Shown piece by piece: positions 1 through 8,939 of a stretch of 64,000 nt of DNA. Source of the DNA: Haloarcula litorea (GTDB taxonomy: Archaea > Halobacteriota > Halobacteria > Halobacteriales > Haloarculaceae); NCBI RefSeq assembly GCF_029338195.1, contig NZ_CP119779.1:2604001-2668000 (forward strand), in the 5' to 3' direction. Position numbers and translations under genes: made by a program. Positions within the stretch are counted from its first letter, which is position 1. Each line of letters starts with the position of its first letter. A model generated the notes under the pieces. The model did no database searches. It had not been told where the DNA came from and saw only the letters and a list, made by a program, of their open reading frames with translations.

Positions 1-591
1 GTCGTGGAAGTGGCGGATGGAGGCCCTGGAGCCGATGAGGTTGAAGATCGCCTGCCCGACGACGGGGGCGCGCAGCAGCGAGCGGAGCCAGACGTTCCGG
101 TTCCCCATCGAGGTGTCCGTGGGACAGACGAGGATCAGTTCCGCGACGTCCACCTCGCGGGCCGCCTCGGCGGCGTAGGCGGCCGTCAGCGAGGAGGCGA
201 CGACGGTCGGGTTCTCCGCCTCGTCCGCGAGGAAGTCCCGCACGAACGTCGTGAGCAGCGACGCCGAGTACAGCAGCGGCGGCCGGTCGGAGTGGCCAAA
301 GCCCGGCAGGTCCGGGGCGACGACGTGGTAGTCCTCGGCCAGCGCCTCGAAGACGGTGTGGAACTCGTGGCTGGACCCGGCGGCGTTGATCCCGTGCAAC
401 AGGACCAGGTCCGGGTCCTCGGGGTCGCCGGCTTCCGTGTAGGCCACGTCGAACCCACGCCAGCGATAGGTCCGCTGTGTGCCGGCGAGGAACGGCTCGA
501 ACTCGTCGGGACGCGACTGGAGGACGCGGTTGGCGACTGCCGTCGCGCCGACGGCACCGACGGCGGCACCGAGGGCTTTGCGCAATCTCAT
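1..591 (-). CDS. alpha/beta-fold hydrolase, 3' end cut by window edge
   Basis: The first 197 residues are present; the gene runs off the left edge. After a hydrophobic N-terminus (residues 5-20) comes the alpha/beta hydrolase core: an oxyanion-side HG at 66-67, the PDLPGFGHSDRP loop at 93-104, and a nucleophile elbow at 132-136 reading ASSLT. The elbow puts Ser134 between small residues (Ala and Thr) instead of the usual glycines. The ATG at 589-591 is the first in frame. The general acid and the catalytic His lie outside the window, so neither substrate nor catalytic competence can be judged. The N-terminal hydrophobic stretch could be a membrane anchor. Confidence 0.85.
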   Translation of the reverse strand, partial: MRLRKALGAAVGAVGATAVANRVLQSRPDEFEPFLAGTQRTYRWRGFDVAYTEAGDPEDPDLVLLHGINAAGSSHEFHTVFEALAEDYHVVAPDLPGFGHSDRPPLLYSASLLTTFVRDFLADEAENPTVVASSLTAAYAAEAAREVDVAELILVCPTDTSMGNRNVWLRSLLRAPVVGQAIFNLIGSRASIRHFHD

Positions 592-749
592 ATGCCTCCG
601 TACGGCGCGTCGACGCTTATACGTGGGGGCGGAATCCGCAGGCGCGCCCGTCCCCCGTACCAGGAGTTATCGCCGGCGGTGGTGAGCGCGGAACAGACGC
701 CGCGTGTCGGCGCTGGGCCGTCGACTGCGTGGACTCGCACCGGGTCGCC

Positions 750-1790
750 TCACGGGGCGTCTTCCCGCTCCTCGAGGCACGCACGGAGCGGCGCGAGTAC
801 CTCGTCGACGACGCCGTAGGGATCGGTCTCCTTCGCCATCACGGCGTCGACGTAGCTCTCGATCCCGCCGCGCCGCTCCAGCTCCGCGGCCAGCAGGTCG
901 TTGGCGTCCTCGCGCAGCAGCGTCCGGATCTCGGCGGCGTAGCGCTCGCGGGCCTGTCGCTCGCGCTTCCCGGTCCGGTCGAGGTAGTCGCCGTGCTCGG
1001 CCAGGGTCTCGATGAACTCCGTGACCCCCTCGCCCCGGTTGGCGACCGTCTCGACGATGGGCGGGTCCCACTGTTCGCCCTCGCCGGGACCGTCGGTGTC
1101 GCCGTCCGCCCGCGCCGTCGCCGCCGCGCCGTGGTGCCCGGTGTCGGGCCGCCCGTCGCGGTTCCCCAGCATCTCCCGCAACTGCTGGACCGTTCGATCG
1201 GCACCGTCGAGGTCGGCCTTGTTCACGACGAAGACGTCGCCGATCTCGAGGATGCCCGCCTTCAGCATCTGGACGTCGTCGCCGCTGCCCGGCGGGACGA
1301 GGACGGCGACGGTGTCGGCGGTCCGGACGATGTCGACCTCGTTCTGGCCCGCCCCGACCGTCTCGACGACGATCTTGTCCTTGCCGAAGGCGTCCAGCGC
1401 CGTCACCGCGTCCGTCGTGGCAGTCGACAGGCCGCCCAGGGACCCGCGGGCCGACATCGAGCGGAAGAACACGTCCATGTCGCCGGCGTTGGAGGCCATC
1501 CGGATCCGATCCCCGAGCACCGCGCCGCCGGAGAACGGCGAGGAGGGATCGATGGCGATGACGCCGACGGTCAGCCCCTCCTCGCGGTACGCGGCGGCCA
1601 CCTTGTCGACGAGCGTGGACTTGCCCGCGCCGGGGCTCCCGGTGACGCCGATCACGTCGGCGTGGCCGGTGTGGGCGTGCAGGTCCGAGACGAGGTCCCG
1701 GTACCCCGCCGAGCGGTTCTCGATCTTCGTGATGACCCGCGCGAGCGCGCTGTGTTTGCCCGCGACGAGGTCCTCGACCAGGTCGCTCAT
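750..1790 (-). CDS. meaB: MeaB/ArgK-type GTPase, methylmalonyl-CoA mutase chaperone
   Basis: A 346-residue G3E-family P-loop GTPase. Walker A GSPGAGKST is at residues 51-59, the ETVGAGQ switch region at 143-149, and the NKAD guanine-specificity motif at 190-193. MeaB proteins load and protect adenosylcobalamin on methylmalonyl-CoA mutase, which isomerises methylmalonyl-CoA to succinyl-CoA. The ATG at 1788-1790 overlaps the TGA of the upstream B12-binding subunit gene (ATGA), so the two are translationally coupled. This context separates it from a lysine/arginine/ornithine transport ATPase, an old name for the family. An Asp/Gly/His-rich insert of about 30 residues after residue 208 interrupts the GTPase core and looks lineage-specific. 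Confidence 0.95.
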   Translation of the reverse strand: MSDLVEDLVAGKHSALARVITKIENRSAGYRDLVSDLHAHTGHADVIGVTGSPGAGKSTLVDKVAAAYREEGLTVGVIAIDPSSPFSGGAVLGDRIRMASNAGDMDVFFRSMSARGSLGGLSTATTDAVTALDAFGKDKIVVETVGAGQNEVDIVRTADTVAVLVPPGSGDDVQMLKAGILEIGDVFVVNKADLDGADRTVQQLREMLGNRDGRPDTGHHGAAATARADGDTDGPGEGEQWDPPIVETVANRGEGVTEFIETLAEHGDYLDRTGKRERQARERYAAEIRTLLREDANDLLAAELERRGGIESYVDAVMAKETDPYGVVDEVLAPLRACLEEREDAP

Positions 1791-2209
1791 CGCTCGGGCG
1801 CGTGCTCGCGGATGTAGGCGATCATCTCCTCCATCGACGCGCCCGGACCGAAGATCTCGTCGACGCCCTGCTCGCGGAGTTCGGCCTCGTCGTCGTCGGG
1901 GACGATGCCCCCGACCAGGACGAGCCGATCGTCGAAGGCGTCGTACTCCCGCAGGCCGTCGAGGATCTTGGGCACCAGCGTGTTGTGCGCCCCCGAGAGG
2001 ATGGAGATACCGACCACGTCGACGTCCTCTTGGACCGCCGCCTGCACGACCTCGTCGGGCGAGCGGTGCAGGCCGGAGTAGATGACCTCGAAACCGGCGT
2101 CCCGGAGCGCCCGGGCGATGACGTGTGCCCCCCGGTCGTGCCCGTCGAGGCCGACCTTGGCGACCAGACACCTGATGGTCCGCTCGGTCTGCTCCTGCTC
2201 GACACTCAT
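1787..2209 (-). CDS. methylmalonyl-CoA mutase, B12-binding (C-terminal) subunit
   Basis: A 140-residue stand-alone cobalamin-binding domain. The signature DGHDRG (DxHxxG, whose His is the lower axial ligand of cobalt) lies near residues 22-27. It is followed by the SILSGAH and LVGGIVPDDD segments typical of the mutase small subunit. In archaea this domain is usually a separate polypeptide that joins the catalytic large subunit, which is not in this window. I chose the ATG at 2207-2209, which gives an N-terminus of usual length; an in-frame upstream extension to 2272 is unlikely. The gene is the first of a two-gene operon with meaB. Confidence 0.93.
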   Translation of the reverse strand: MSVEQEQTERTIRCLVAKVGLDGHDRGAHVIARALRDAGFEVIYSGLHRSPDEVVQAAVQEDVDVVGISILSGAHNTLVPKILDGLREYDAFDDRLVLVGGIVPDDDEAELREQGVDEIFGPGASMEEMIAYIREHAPER

Positions 2210-2275
2210 ATCATCATCTACCGTGGGGGTTCGTTTTACTCTTGCCCCGCCGGGCCGCCCGTCCTGGGCCACAGA

Positions 2276-2410
2276 CTACGCGGGGAAGAGCAGGTACGGG
2301 ACGACGAACAGCAGGAGGAACAGGAACAGCAGGACGAGGCCGTACCCCGCGAGCGTCCCGGCTGCGGTCAGCCACGCCGGGTGGTCGAACCGGTCGGTGA
2401 GCGTCGTCAT
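2276..2410 (-). CDS. small single-pass membrane protein
   Basis: A 44-residue protein. After a short polar N-terminus of about 12 residues, residues 13-41 form one strongly hydrophobic helix rich in Leu/Phe/Val, ending LLFPA. The ATG at 2408-2410 is preferred over an upstream in-frame ATG because the extension has no membrane or acidic character. Such mini membrane proteins are frequent in haloarchaea. No function can be inferred. It lies 66 bp upstream of the mutase subunit gene on the same strand and might be co-transcribed with it. Confidence 0.6.
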   Translation of the reverse strand: MTTLTDRFDHPAWLTAAGTLAGYGLVLLFLFLLLFVVPYLLFPA

Positions 2411-2450
2411 ACCGGCCGGTGGGACCGGCGCACAATAGCTCTTTGGCGGG

Positions 2451-2738
2451 CTACATCCCCATATCGGCGGCGGCATCGGGGACCGGGAGGTCGGTCGGCG
2501 AGACGCCGAGCAGTTCGGCGGCGTGGTCCAGCGCCATATCGAACCCGTAGTAGCGTTCGAGCTCGTCGCCGTCGGCGCTTGGCCGGACCTTCAGCATCGC
2601 GTACCCCTCGACGTTCTGGGCGACGGCAGCGGTCCCGGTCGCACTCTCGAAGGTGAGCAGCCGTTCGCCGTCTCGCTCGGTGTAGCGGGCGGTGATTCCG
2701 TCGGCCGACGCCTCGTTCGCCTGCTCGGAGTCTGCCAT
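2451..2738 (-). CDS. conserved haloarchaeal protein, function unknown
   Basis: A 95-residue acidic soluble protein. The N-terminal 15 residues look disordered. The following region (about 17-85) has alternating hydrophobic segments such as RLLTFES and GYAMLKVRP, suggesting a small alpha/beta domain. The C-terminus ends in PDAAADMGM. No motif was recognised. Codon use is typical of its neighbours. It is divergent from the HTTM gene, with 60 bp between starts. Confidence 0.7.
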   Translation of the reverse strand: MADSEQANEASADGITARYTERDGERLLTFESATGTAAVAQNVEGYAMLKVRPSADGDELERYYGFDMALDHAAELLGVSPTDLPVPDAAADMGM

Positions 2739-2798
2739 CGCCCCGTCGTTGGGACTGGCCCTACTGAACCCTGTCGGTGGCGGCGGGGTGGAAGACTT

Positions 2799-4262
2799 AT
2801 GTCCGCGACCGCGTCACTCGCTGACGTGACCGACCGCTCCCTCCGCACGTGGCTCCGCCGCCGTGCCGCCGTCGACAGCCGCGGGCTCGCCGCCTTCCGC
2901 GTCGCGCTGGGGCTGGTCCTCCTGGTCGACCTGGCGTGGCGGCTGCCGGAGCTGCGGGCCCACTACACGGACGCGGGCGCTCTGCCCCGCTCGGTGCTGG
3001 GCGCGCTGTACCCCGGCTGGGACGCGCTGTCGCTGCACGCGCTCTCGGGGGCGCTGTGGGCACAGGCGGCCCTGTTCGGCCTCGCCGCCGTCGCCGCCGC
3101 GGCCCTGGTCGTCGGCTACCGGACCCGCCTCGCGACGGCCGCGTCGCTGGTCCTGCTGGTCTCGCTGCAGATCCGGAACCCGTTCGTGCTCAACGGGGGC
3201 GACATCCTGCTCCGGCGGCTGCTGTTCTGGGGGCTGTTCCTCCCGCTCGGGGCGCGCTGGGCGGTCGACGCGCCGTCCGCCCGCGACGGCGCGGACGGCG
3301 ACGCGCGTGCCCCCACCGACACCGTCGCCGGCGTCGCCACGGTGGGGCTGCTCGCACAGGTCGTCGCCGTCTACGTGACCAACGCCGCGGTGAAGCTCCG
3401 TGCGGACATCTGGCTGGCCGGCGACGCCGTCCGGCACGTCTTCCAGCTGGACCAGTTCACCGTCCTGCTCGGGGACGTCCTCGCCGGCACCGGCCTGCTG
3501 CTGTCGGTCGCGGGCTGGCTCTGGCTCGGACTGCTGCTCGTCTCGCCGCTGTTGCTCCTCCTGACCGGCCGGCGGCGCGGTCTCCTCGCGGCGGCGTTCG
3601 TCGTCGCGCACTTCGGGATGCTCCTGACGCTCCAGATCGGCGTGTTCCCGCTGGTCTCGATGACGGCCCTGCTCCCGTTCCTGCCGTCTGCGCTGTGGGA
3701 CCGCGTGGAGCGCCGGGCCGAGGCGTGGGACGGCCCGGCGCTCCCGAGCAGCCCCCGCGAACCGCTCGCGGCCCGGCTGCCGGCGCTCTCGACGGCCGCC
3801 CGCTCGCTCGCGGCCGTCTGCCTCGCCGTCCTGATCGTCGTCAACGCCGTCGCGCTCGGCGTCGTCGCCGCGCCGGCGGGCACGCCCGAGCGCGTCGAGT
3901 CCCGGTCGTGGGACATGTTCGCCCCGTCGCCGCCGCTGGGGACGTGGTGGTACGCCGCGCCGGCGACGCTCGCGTCCGGCGAGCGGGTGAACCTCCTGAC
4001 CGACCACGACCCCGACGGGAGCAAGCCGCCGGAGGTCAGCTCGCTGTACGACGAGCGCTGGCGGAAGCTGCTGGGCGACGCGGCCGGCGAACCGCTGCTC
4101 CGGCAGTCGCTGGCGGACTCCCTCTGTGCCCGCTGGAACGCCCGGCACTCGGACGACGCGGTGAACGTCACCCTCGTCCGGTACCGGGAGCCGACGGTGT
4201 TCGACGGCCCCGAGTCGATCGAGCGGGAGCCGCTCGGCCGCTACCAGTGTGGTTCGGACTGA
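2799..4262 (+). CDS. HTTM-domain membrane protein (gamma-carboxylase-like)
   Basis: A 487-residue polytopic protein. The N-terminal half carries the HTTM-like pattern: an RRAAVDSRGLAAFRVALG start, a first helix, a short loop with YTDAGALPRS, then several helices and the segment QIRNPFVLNGGD. HTTM proteins are distant relatives of vitamin K-dependent gamma-carboxylase. Most bacterial and archaeal members have no known substrate. The C-terminal roughly 130 residues after a final helix (WDMFAPSPP onward) form a soluble, probably extracellular domain. The ATG at 2799 was chosen because the in-frame upstream sequence overlaps the divergent neighbour. Confidence 0.85.
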   Translation: MSATASLADVTDRSLRTWLRRRAAVDSRGLAAFRVALGLVLLVDLAWRLPELRAHYTDAGALPRSVLGALYPGWDALSLHALSGALWAQAALFGLAAVAAAALVVGYRTRLATAASLVLLVSLQIRNPFVLNGGDILLRRLLFWGLFLPLGARWAVDAPSARDGADGDARAPTDTVAGVATVGLLAQVVAVYVTNAAVKLRADIWLAGDAVRHVFQLDQFTVLLGDVLAGTGLLLSVAGWLWLGLLLVSPLLLLLTGRRRGLLAAAFVVAHFGMLLTLQIGVFPLVSMTALLPFLPSALWDRVERRAEAWDGPALPSSPREPLAARLPALSTAARSLAAVCLAVLIVVNAVALGVVAAPAGTPERVESRSWDMFAPSPPLGTWWYAAPATLASGERVNLLTDHDPDGSKPPEVSSLYDERWRKLLGDAAGEPLLRQSLADSLCARWNARHSDDAVNVTLVRYREPTVFDGPESIEREPLGRYQCGSD

Positions 4263-4305
4263 CCGGACCGCAAGCGACAAGCCCCGCTCGCACCCCCTTG
4301 CTGGT

Positions 4306-4587
4306 ATGGCGAAGTGGTTCCAGAGCGGGCGGCGGCGCGACATCTGCGTCCTGCTGGCGGGTGCCGAGGACGGCTCGCTGACCGGCCAGCGGCTCAAGAC
4401 GCGGCTGGAGGACCGCTACGACACGCGCATCGACCCCCAGAGCTTCTACGGCGCGCTGGAGGCGATGGAAGACGCCGGCTTCCTCGAGCACTCCGTCGAG
4501 GGGATCGCCGACACGTACGCCCTGACCGACGCCGGGGAGCGCCGCCTGCGCGAGCAGTTCGAGTGGATGGCCGAGCACCTCGACTAG
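4306..4587 (+). CDS. PadR-family winged-helix transcriptional regulator
   Basis: A 93-residue single-domain DNA-binding protein. The sequence DICVLLAGAEDGSLTGQRL followed by an FYGALEAMEDAGF recognition segment and a YALTDAGERRL wing fits the PadR/phage-repressor winged-helix fold. The C-terminal dimerisation helix is short. The ATG at 4306 gives the compact family length. Its TAG stop shares the palindrome CTAG with the stop of the convergent lipoprotein gene. The target is unknown. The HTTM gene lies just upstream, so autoregulation or control of that gene is possible but not shown. Confidence 0.8.
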   Translation: MAKWFQSGRRRDICVLLAGAEDGSLTGQRLKTRLEDRYDTRIDPQSFYGALEAMEDAGFLEHSVEGIADTYALTDAGERRLREQFEWMAEHLD

Positions 4588-5594
4588 ACGGTCCACTCCA
4601 TCGTCTCGACGTGGTAGACGCCGTCGTCGAGTTCGACCAGCCACGAGTAGCCAAACGGCGGCGGGAGCGTCGCGTCCTCGGAGAGCGTCTCGCGCAGCGA
4701 CGCCATCGCGTCCGACACCGGCGCACACTCCCTGTGCTGGTCGGCGGCGGCCGCACGGAGTATCTCCCGCTCACCGGCGTCGAACCGCGAACGCGCGAGG
4801 AGGTACGTCTCCCGGACGTGGCTGCGGAAGGCCTCGTCGGTGTCGGCGACCGCCTCGACGCCCACGCGGTAGGTGTACCGGTCTTTCGTCGTCCGGCCGT
4901 CACTCCAGACCTCCCACTCGCGGTCCTTCCACCGGACCCAGACGCTCCCGTCGGCCGCCGCGAACCGCGACGCCCCGACGCCGTCCGGATAGGGAACGGG
5001 CCGCTGCGAGGCCGAGAGGCCCCGCGATGGGAGTTCCTGTCGTTCCGGACCGCCGCCGAAGACGACGTACCGGAGCGCGGCCCGGTCGGCCTCGGGGAGC
5101 GACTCGAAGTCGACGACGTCGGTCCCGTCGGGCGCGGTCCGCCCCTTCCGCCACTCGACGCCCATCACGAGCGCGGGCACCTCGGAGCTGTCCGTCCGAT
5201 CGGCCCGCAGTCGGTAGTAGCGCCCGTCGACGGCGACGTACGCGCCGGAGGGCACCGGCGGTTCGTGATGGTAGCTCGTCGCCTCTGCACCGCCGTCCCG
5301 CACGGCCGCCTCGACGAGGGTCCGGTCCTCGCCCGCCGGCGCGAGCGGCAACTGCTCGACGGGGTCGAAGCGGTTCGCGTTGACGATCGTCCCCTCCTGG
5401 CAATCGGGGCCCTCGGTGTGGTCGTCCAGCGAGTCGGTCCCGGTGTCCGTCTCGCTCGACCCGTCGGTCGCCGTCTCGCGGGGCTGTTGCTCTGTCGGTG
5501 GGTCGGCGGGGCCGTCGGTTCCGTCGCTCACCTGTCCGCAGCCGGCGAACAGGGCCGCGACGCCGGTGAGTATCGCCCGCCGTGTCCGTCGCAT
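4584..5594 (-). CDS. predicted lipoprotein, function unknown
   Basis: About 336 residues. A short N-terminus, MRRTRRAILTGVAALFAGC, combines a twin-arginine motif with an LFAGC lipobox, so Tat export and lipid attachment at the Cys are expected. A Thr/Ser/Asp-rich linker of about 40 residues follows, then a globular region rich in Trp/Tyr with a FGYSWLVELDDG segment near the end. No enzymatic motif was found. The ATG at 5592-5594 places the RR and lipobox correctly; an upstream ATG at 5615 would add seven residues before the signal. It ends tail-to-tail with the PadR gene. Confidence 0.78.
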   Translation of the reverse strand: MRRTRRAILTGVAALFAGCGQVSDGTDGPADPPTEQQPRETATDGSSETDTGTDSLDDHTEGPDCQEGTIVNANRFDPVEQLPLAPAGEDRTLVEAAVRDGGAEATSYHHEPPVPSGAYVAVDGRYYRLRADRTDSSEVPALVMGVEWRKGRTAPDGTDVVDFESLPEADRAALRYVVFGGGPERQELPSRGLSASQRPVPYPDGVGASRFAAADGSVWVRWKDREWEVWSDGRTTKDRYTYRVGVEAVADTDEAFRSHVRETYLLARSRFDAGEREILRAAAADQHRECAPVSDAMASLRETLSEDATLPPPFGYSWLVELDDGVYHVETMEWTV

Positions 5595-5655
5595 ATCTGG
5601 GCTGAGCGCCGACACCGGAAAGGGTCTTCTGGACGATCAAACAGCGACTGAGCGA

Positions 5656-6798
5656 TCAGTCGAGGAGTTCGTCGGCGATGGTGTTGCGAAGCACCTCGCT
5701 GGTCCCCTCGTAGATCTCGTTGAGCTTGGCGTCCCGGTAGAACCGCTCGACCGGGAAGTCCTTCGTGTAGCCGTAGCCGCCGTGGATCTGGATGCCCTCG
5801 TTGGCGACCTCCCGGGAGACCTCCGAGGCGTACAGTTTGGCCTGTGCGGCCTCCTTGACGAACGGCTCGCCGCGCTCTTTGAGGTCCGCGGCTCTGTGCA
5901 TCAGCAGTCGGGCGGCCTCGGTCTTGGTGTCCATGTCCGCCAGCTTGTGCTGGATGGCCTGGAACTCCGAGATGGGCTGGCCGAACTGCTCGCGGTCCTG
6001 GGCGTACCGCAGCGCCTCGTCCAGCGCCGCCTGCGCGATGCCGACGCCGCGGGCGGCGATGGTGATGCGGCCGCCGTTGAGCGTCTTCAGCGCGTGGACG
6101 AACCCGCGGCCCTCCTCGCCGAGCCGGCGGTTTTCGGGGAGGTACATGTCGTCGAACCGGAGCTCGGCGGTCGGACAGCCCTTGTCGCCCAGCTTGTCTT
6201 CGGTCCCCTCGACGACGAACCCGTCGTCTGCCTCGGGTCGGACGACGAACGAGGAGATGCCCTTGTTGCCGGCGTCGGGATCGGTCTTGGCGAACAGGAC
6301 GACCGTGTCGGCGACCGAGCCGTTCGAGATCCAGAGCTTGCCGCCGTCGACGACGTAGCCGTCGCCGTCTCTCTCGGCGGTCGTCTCCATCGCCGGTACG
6401 TCGCTCCCGGCCTGTGGCTCCGAGAGCGCGAACGCGCCGACGTCCTCGCCCTCGGCCAGCGGCGTCAGGTACCGCTCCTTCTGCGTCTCGTCGCCGAACT
6501 CGGAGACCATATTGCAGGCCAGCGAGATGTGGGCGGCGACGATGGTCCCGAGGCCGCCGCTCCCGCGGGAGATCTCCTCCAGCGCCATCGCGTAACTGTG
6601 GTAGTCCAGGCCCGCCCCGCCGTACTCCTCGGCGATGGGCATCCCCATCAGCCCCAGGTCGGCCATCTGGTCGACGAGGTCTCGGGGGAACTCGTCGGTC
6701 TCGTCGATCTCTGGGGCACGGGGGACCACCTCCTCGTCGACGAACTCGGCGACCATGTCGCGGATCTGGCGTTGCTCGGCGGACGGGCTGAAGTCCAT
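5656..6798 (-). CDS. acyl-CoA dehydrogenase
   Basis: A 380-residue FAD-dependent acyl-CoA dehydrogenase, full length for the family. It introduces the alpha-beta double bond in beta-oxidation and passes electrons to an electron-transfer flavoprotein. Visible motifs are the [14 protein letters not shown] flavin/substrate segment, the [11 protein letters not shown] signature region, the [20 protein letters not shown] helix, and the catalytic base Glu364 in IYEGTSEV. Chain-length specificity cannot be read from sequence. The next gene upstream on the same strand encodes 3-hydroxyacyl-CoA dehydrogenase, 107 bp away, a second beta-oxidation step. Confidence 0.95.
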   Translation of the reverse strand: MDFSPSAEQRQIRDMVAEFVDEEVVPRAPEIDETDEFPRDLVDQMADLGLMGMPIAEEYGGAGLDYHSYAMALEEISRGSGGLGTIVAAHISLACNMVSEFGDETQKERYLTPLAEGEDVGAFALSEPQAGSDVPAMETTAERDGDGYVVDGGKLWISNGSVADTVVLFAKTDPDAGNKGISSFVVRPEADDGFVVEGTEDKLGDKGCPTAELRFDDMYLPENRRLGEEGRGFVHALKTLNGGRITIAARGVGIAQAALDEALRYAQDREQFGQPISEFQAIQHKLADMDTKTEAARLLMHRAADLKERGEPFVKEAAQAKLYASEVSREVANEGIQIHGGYGYTKDFPVERFYRDAKLNEIYEGTSEVLRNTIADELLD

Positions 6799-6905
6799 GG
6801 GGATAGCTACCGTCCCCCAGTCCTTTACTGTTCGGCAACGAGAGTTCCGTTGTCGGGCGTTCGTCCGGCGGGACGGTCCGGTGGAACCGATCGGGGCAGC
6901 GCCGT

Positions 6906-7763
6906 TCAGTCGTACTCGTAGAAGCCCTTGCCGGTCTTTTTCCCCAGGTCGCCGGCGTCGACCTTGCGCTTGAGGAGGTACGCCGGCGTGTACCGGTCGC
7001 CCAGTTCCCGGTGGAGCGTCTCCGAGGCGTCCAGCACCACGTCGAGGCCGATGTGGTCGGCCAGCTCCAGCGGCCCCATCGGGACGTTCGTGCCCAGCGT
7101 CATCCCGCGGTCGATGTCGGCCTTCTCGGCGACGCCCTCGTCGTAGGCGCGGACCCCCTCGTTGATCCAGGGCATCAGGATGCGGTTGGTGACGAAGCCG
7201 GGCTTGTCGTCGGCCTCCCAGGTCTCCTTGCCGAGCTCCTCCGCGAAGGCGTGGCCCAGCGCCACCGTCTCCTCGCTGGTCTTCTCGCCGACGACGAGTT
7301 CCACCCCCTTCATCACCGGGACGGGGTTCATGAAGTGGAGCCCGAGCACGCGCTCGGGCCGGTCGATCACGCTCGCGATGGTGGTGATCGAGAGGGTGCT
7401 GGTGTTGGTCGCGAGGACGGTCCCCTCGTCGACGACGTCCGCGAGGTCCTCGAAGACGGACTGCTTGACGTCCATCTCCTCGACGACGGCCTCGATCACG
7501 AGGTCACAGGGTGCCAGGTCGCCGCGGGTCGTCGTCCCCTCGATCCGGTCCCTGGCCGCCGCCGTCTCGTCGCCGGTGAGGTCACCGGACGCGACCTTCC
7601 GGTCGAGGCTCTCCTCGATCCGGTCGAAGCCCGCGTCGACGAACTGCCGTTCGATGTCCTGCATCACCACGTCGTAGCCGGCGACGGCCGCGACCTGGGC
7701 GATGCCCGCGCCCATCGTGCCCGCGCCAACGACGCCGACGGTGTCGATGTCGTCGAGCTCCAT
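6906..7763 (-). CDS. 3-hydroxyacyl-CoA dehydrogenase
   Basis: A 285-residue single-function NAD-dependent dehydrogenase oxidising (S)-3-hydroxyacyl-CoA. The N-terminal Rossmann motif [10 protein letters not shown] covers residues 11-20. The NTSTLSIT stretch (120-127) and catalytic His143 in [16 protein letters not shown] are present. The C-terminal dimerisation domain ends GKGFYEYD, as in the 3-hydroxybutyryl-CoA dehydrogenase (Hbd) type. With the acyl-CoA dehydrogenase beside it, it forms part of a beta-oxidation set. It lacks the fused enoyl-CoA hydratase found in larger haloarchaeal paralogues. Confidence 0.94.
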   Translation of the reverse strand: MELDDIDTVGVVGAGTMGAGIAQVAAVAGYDVVMQDIERQFVDAGFDRIEESLDRKVASGDLTGDETAAARDRIEGTTTRGDLAPCDLVIEAVVEEMDVKQSVFEDLADVVDEGTVLATNTSTLSITTIASVIDRPERVLGLHFMNPVPVMKGVELVVGEKTSEETVALGHAFAEELGKETWEADDKPGFVTNRILMPWINEGVRAYDEGVAEKADIDRGMTLGTNVPMGPLELADHIGLDVVLDASETLHRELGDRYTPAYLLKRKVDAGDLGKKTGKGFYEYD

Positions 7764-7918
7764 ACCGCCGGCTTCGTCCGGCCACCGTGTAAGCCTGCCG
7801 CCGGACCCAGAAAAATCAGATCCCGTATACGTTTAGATAGACACAGCCTAAAGATTCGAACAATCGACTTACTGCGCCCGGTCTGAACCATTCACTCGGT
7901 CCGTAGTAAATGTCAGAA

Positions 7919-7932
7919 GAAAAGTACTTATG
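7919..7932 (+). promoter_or_regulatory. TATA box of the fructose-bisphosphatase gene
   Basis: AAAAGTACTTAT sits in an otherwise GC-rich region. Counting about 26 bp from its centre predicts a transcript start near 7954. That is 4 nt before an in-frame GTG at 7958 and about 40 nt before the ATG at 7997. Confidence 0.5.
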
Positions 7933-7996
7933 CGACCCGACGGAACGGACGACTGTCGTGACCAACACCGGCGACGACACCTACCGATCCCCAGAG

Positions 7997-8872
7997 ATGA
8001 GCAAATCACTCGACGCTCCGGCCACGGAGGCCGACCGAACGGTCGCACAGGTCATCGACGCGATCACCGACACCACCACAGACGTCCGGACGGCCATCGC
8101 GACCGAGCGCGAACACCACGGGACGGTCAACCCCAGCGGCGACGAGCAGCTCGCCGCCGACGTGCGCGCCGACGAACTGTTCGAGCAGCGCGTCCTGGGC
8201 GTCGACGGTGTCGCCACCTACGCCAGCGAGGAGCGCGAGGAGGTCGCGACCGCCGACGGCCGACTCCACGTCGCGATGGACCCCCTCGACGGCTCCTCGA
8301 ACCTCGAACCCAACAGCGGGATGGGCACCATCTTCGGCGTCTACAGCGAGCGCCCGCCCACCTCGGGCCGGAACCTCCTGGCCGCCGGCTTCGTCATCTA
8401 CGGCCCCGTCACCTCGATGGTCGTCGCCCGCGACGGCCGCGTCCGCGAGTACGTCGTCGAGGACGGCGACCGCCGCCTCGTCGACGACGACGTGACGGTC
8501 CCCGAGGACCCGACGGTCTTCGGCTTCGGGGGCGGCGTCGACAGCTGGACCGACGACTTCCAGGGGTACGCCGCCGAGATCCGGCAGGAACTCAAGCTCC
8601 GCTACGGCGGCGCGATGATCGCCGACATCAATCAGGTGTTGACCTACGGCGGCGTGTTCGCCTACCCGGCGTTGCAGTCCCGGCCGGAGGGCAAACTCCG
8701 GGTCCAGTTCGAGGGCCAGCCGATGGCGTACATCGTCGAGGCCGCCGGCGGCCGCTCCTCCGACGGCAGCGGGTCACTGCTGGACACCGACCCCGACGAA
8801 CTCCACGCGCGGACGCCGCTGCACCTCGGCAACCCCGACCTGATCGACCGGCTGGAAGCACAGCTACGGTAA
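7997..8872 (+). CDS. fbp: class I fructose-1,6-bisphosphatase
   Basis: A 291-residue enzyme that dephosphorylates fructose-1,6-bisphosphate in gluconeogenesis. Motifs are NPSGDEQLAADVRADELF (substrate/metal loop), the metal-binding MDPLDGSSNLEPNSG segment and the C-terminal YIVEAAGGRSSDG. The conserved domain starts within about 10 residues of the ATG at 7997. A GTG at 7958 would add 13 residues and would be nearly leaderless given the TATA box, so it is a serious alternative. It is divergent from 3-hydroxyacyl-CoA dehydrogenase, which suits growth on fatty acids needing gluconeogenesis. Confidence 0.92.
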   Translation: MSKSLDAPATEADRTVAQVIDAITDTTTDVRTAIATEREHHGTVNPSGDEQLAADVRADELFEQRVLGVDGVATYASEEREEVATADGRLHVAMDPLDGSSNLEPNSGMGTIFGVYSERPPTSGRNLLAAGFVIYGPVTSMVVARDGRVREYVVEDGDRRLVDDDVTVPEDPTVFGFGGGVDSWTDDFQGYAAEIRQELKLRYGGAMIADINQVLTYGGVFAYPALQSRPEGKLRVQFEGQPMAYIVEAAGGRSSDGSGSLLDTDPDELHARTPLHLGNPDLIDRLEAQLR

Positions 8873-8939
8873 CGCGGCGCGACCGTCTCCCCCCACGACC
8901 GACGGTAGCGCTAAGTATCAGCTGAGCGAACGCTCGTCT

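Noticed and set aside
4-819. Long open frames on the plus strand opposite the hydrolase and MeaB genes
   Set aside because: High-GC antisense shadows: Arg/Pro/Gly/Val-rich, no acidic bias, no recognisable domain, and they overlap well-supported genes on the minus strand.
2814-4397. 527-codon antisense frame across the HTTM gene
   Set aside because: Typical GC-driven antisense frame rich in Arg/Gln. The plus-strand frame has membrane helices and family motifs.
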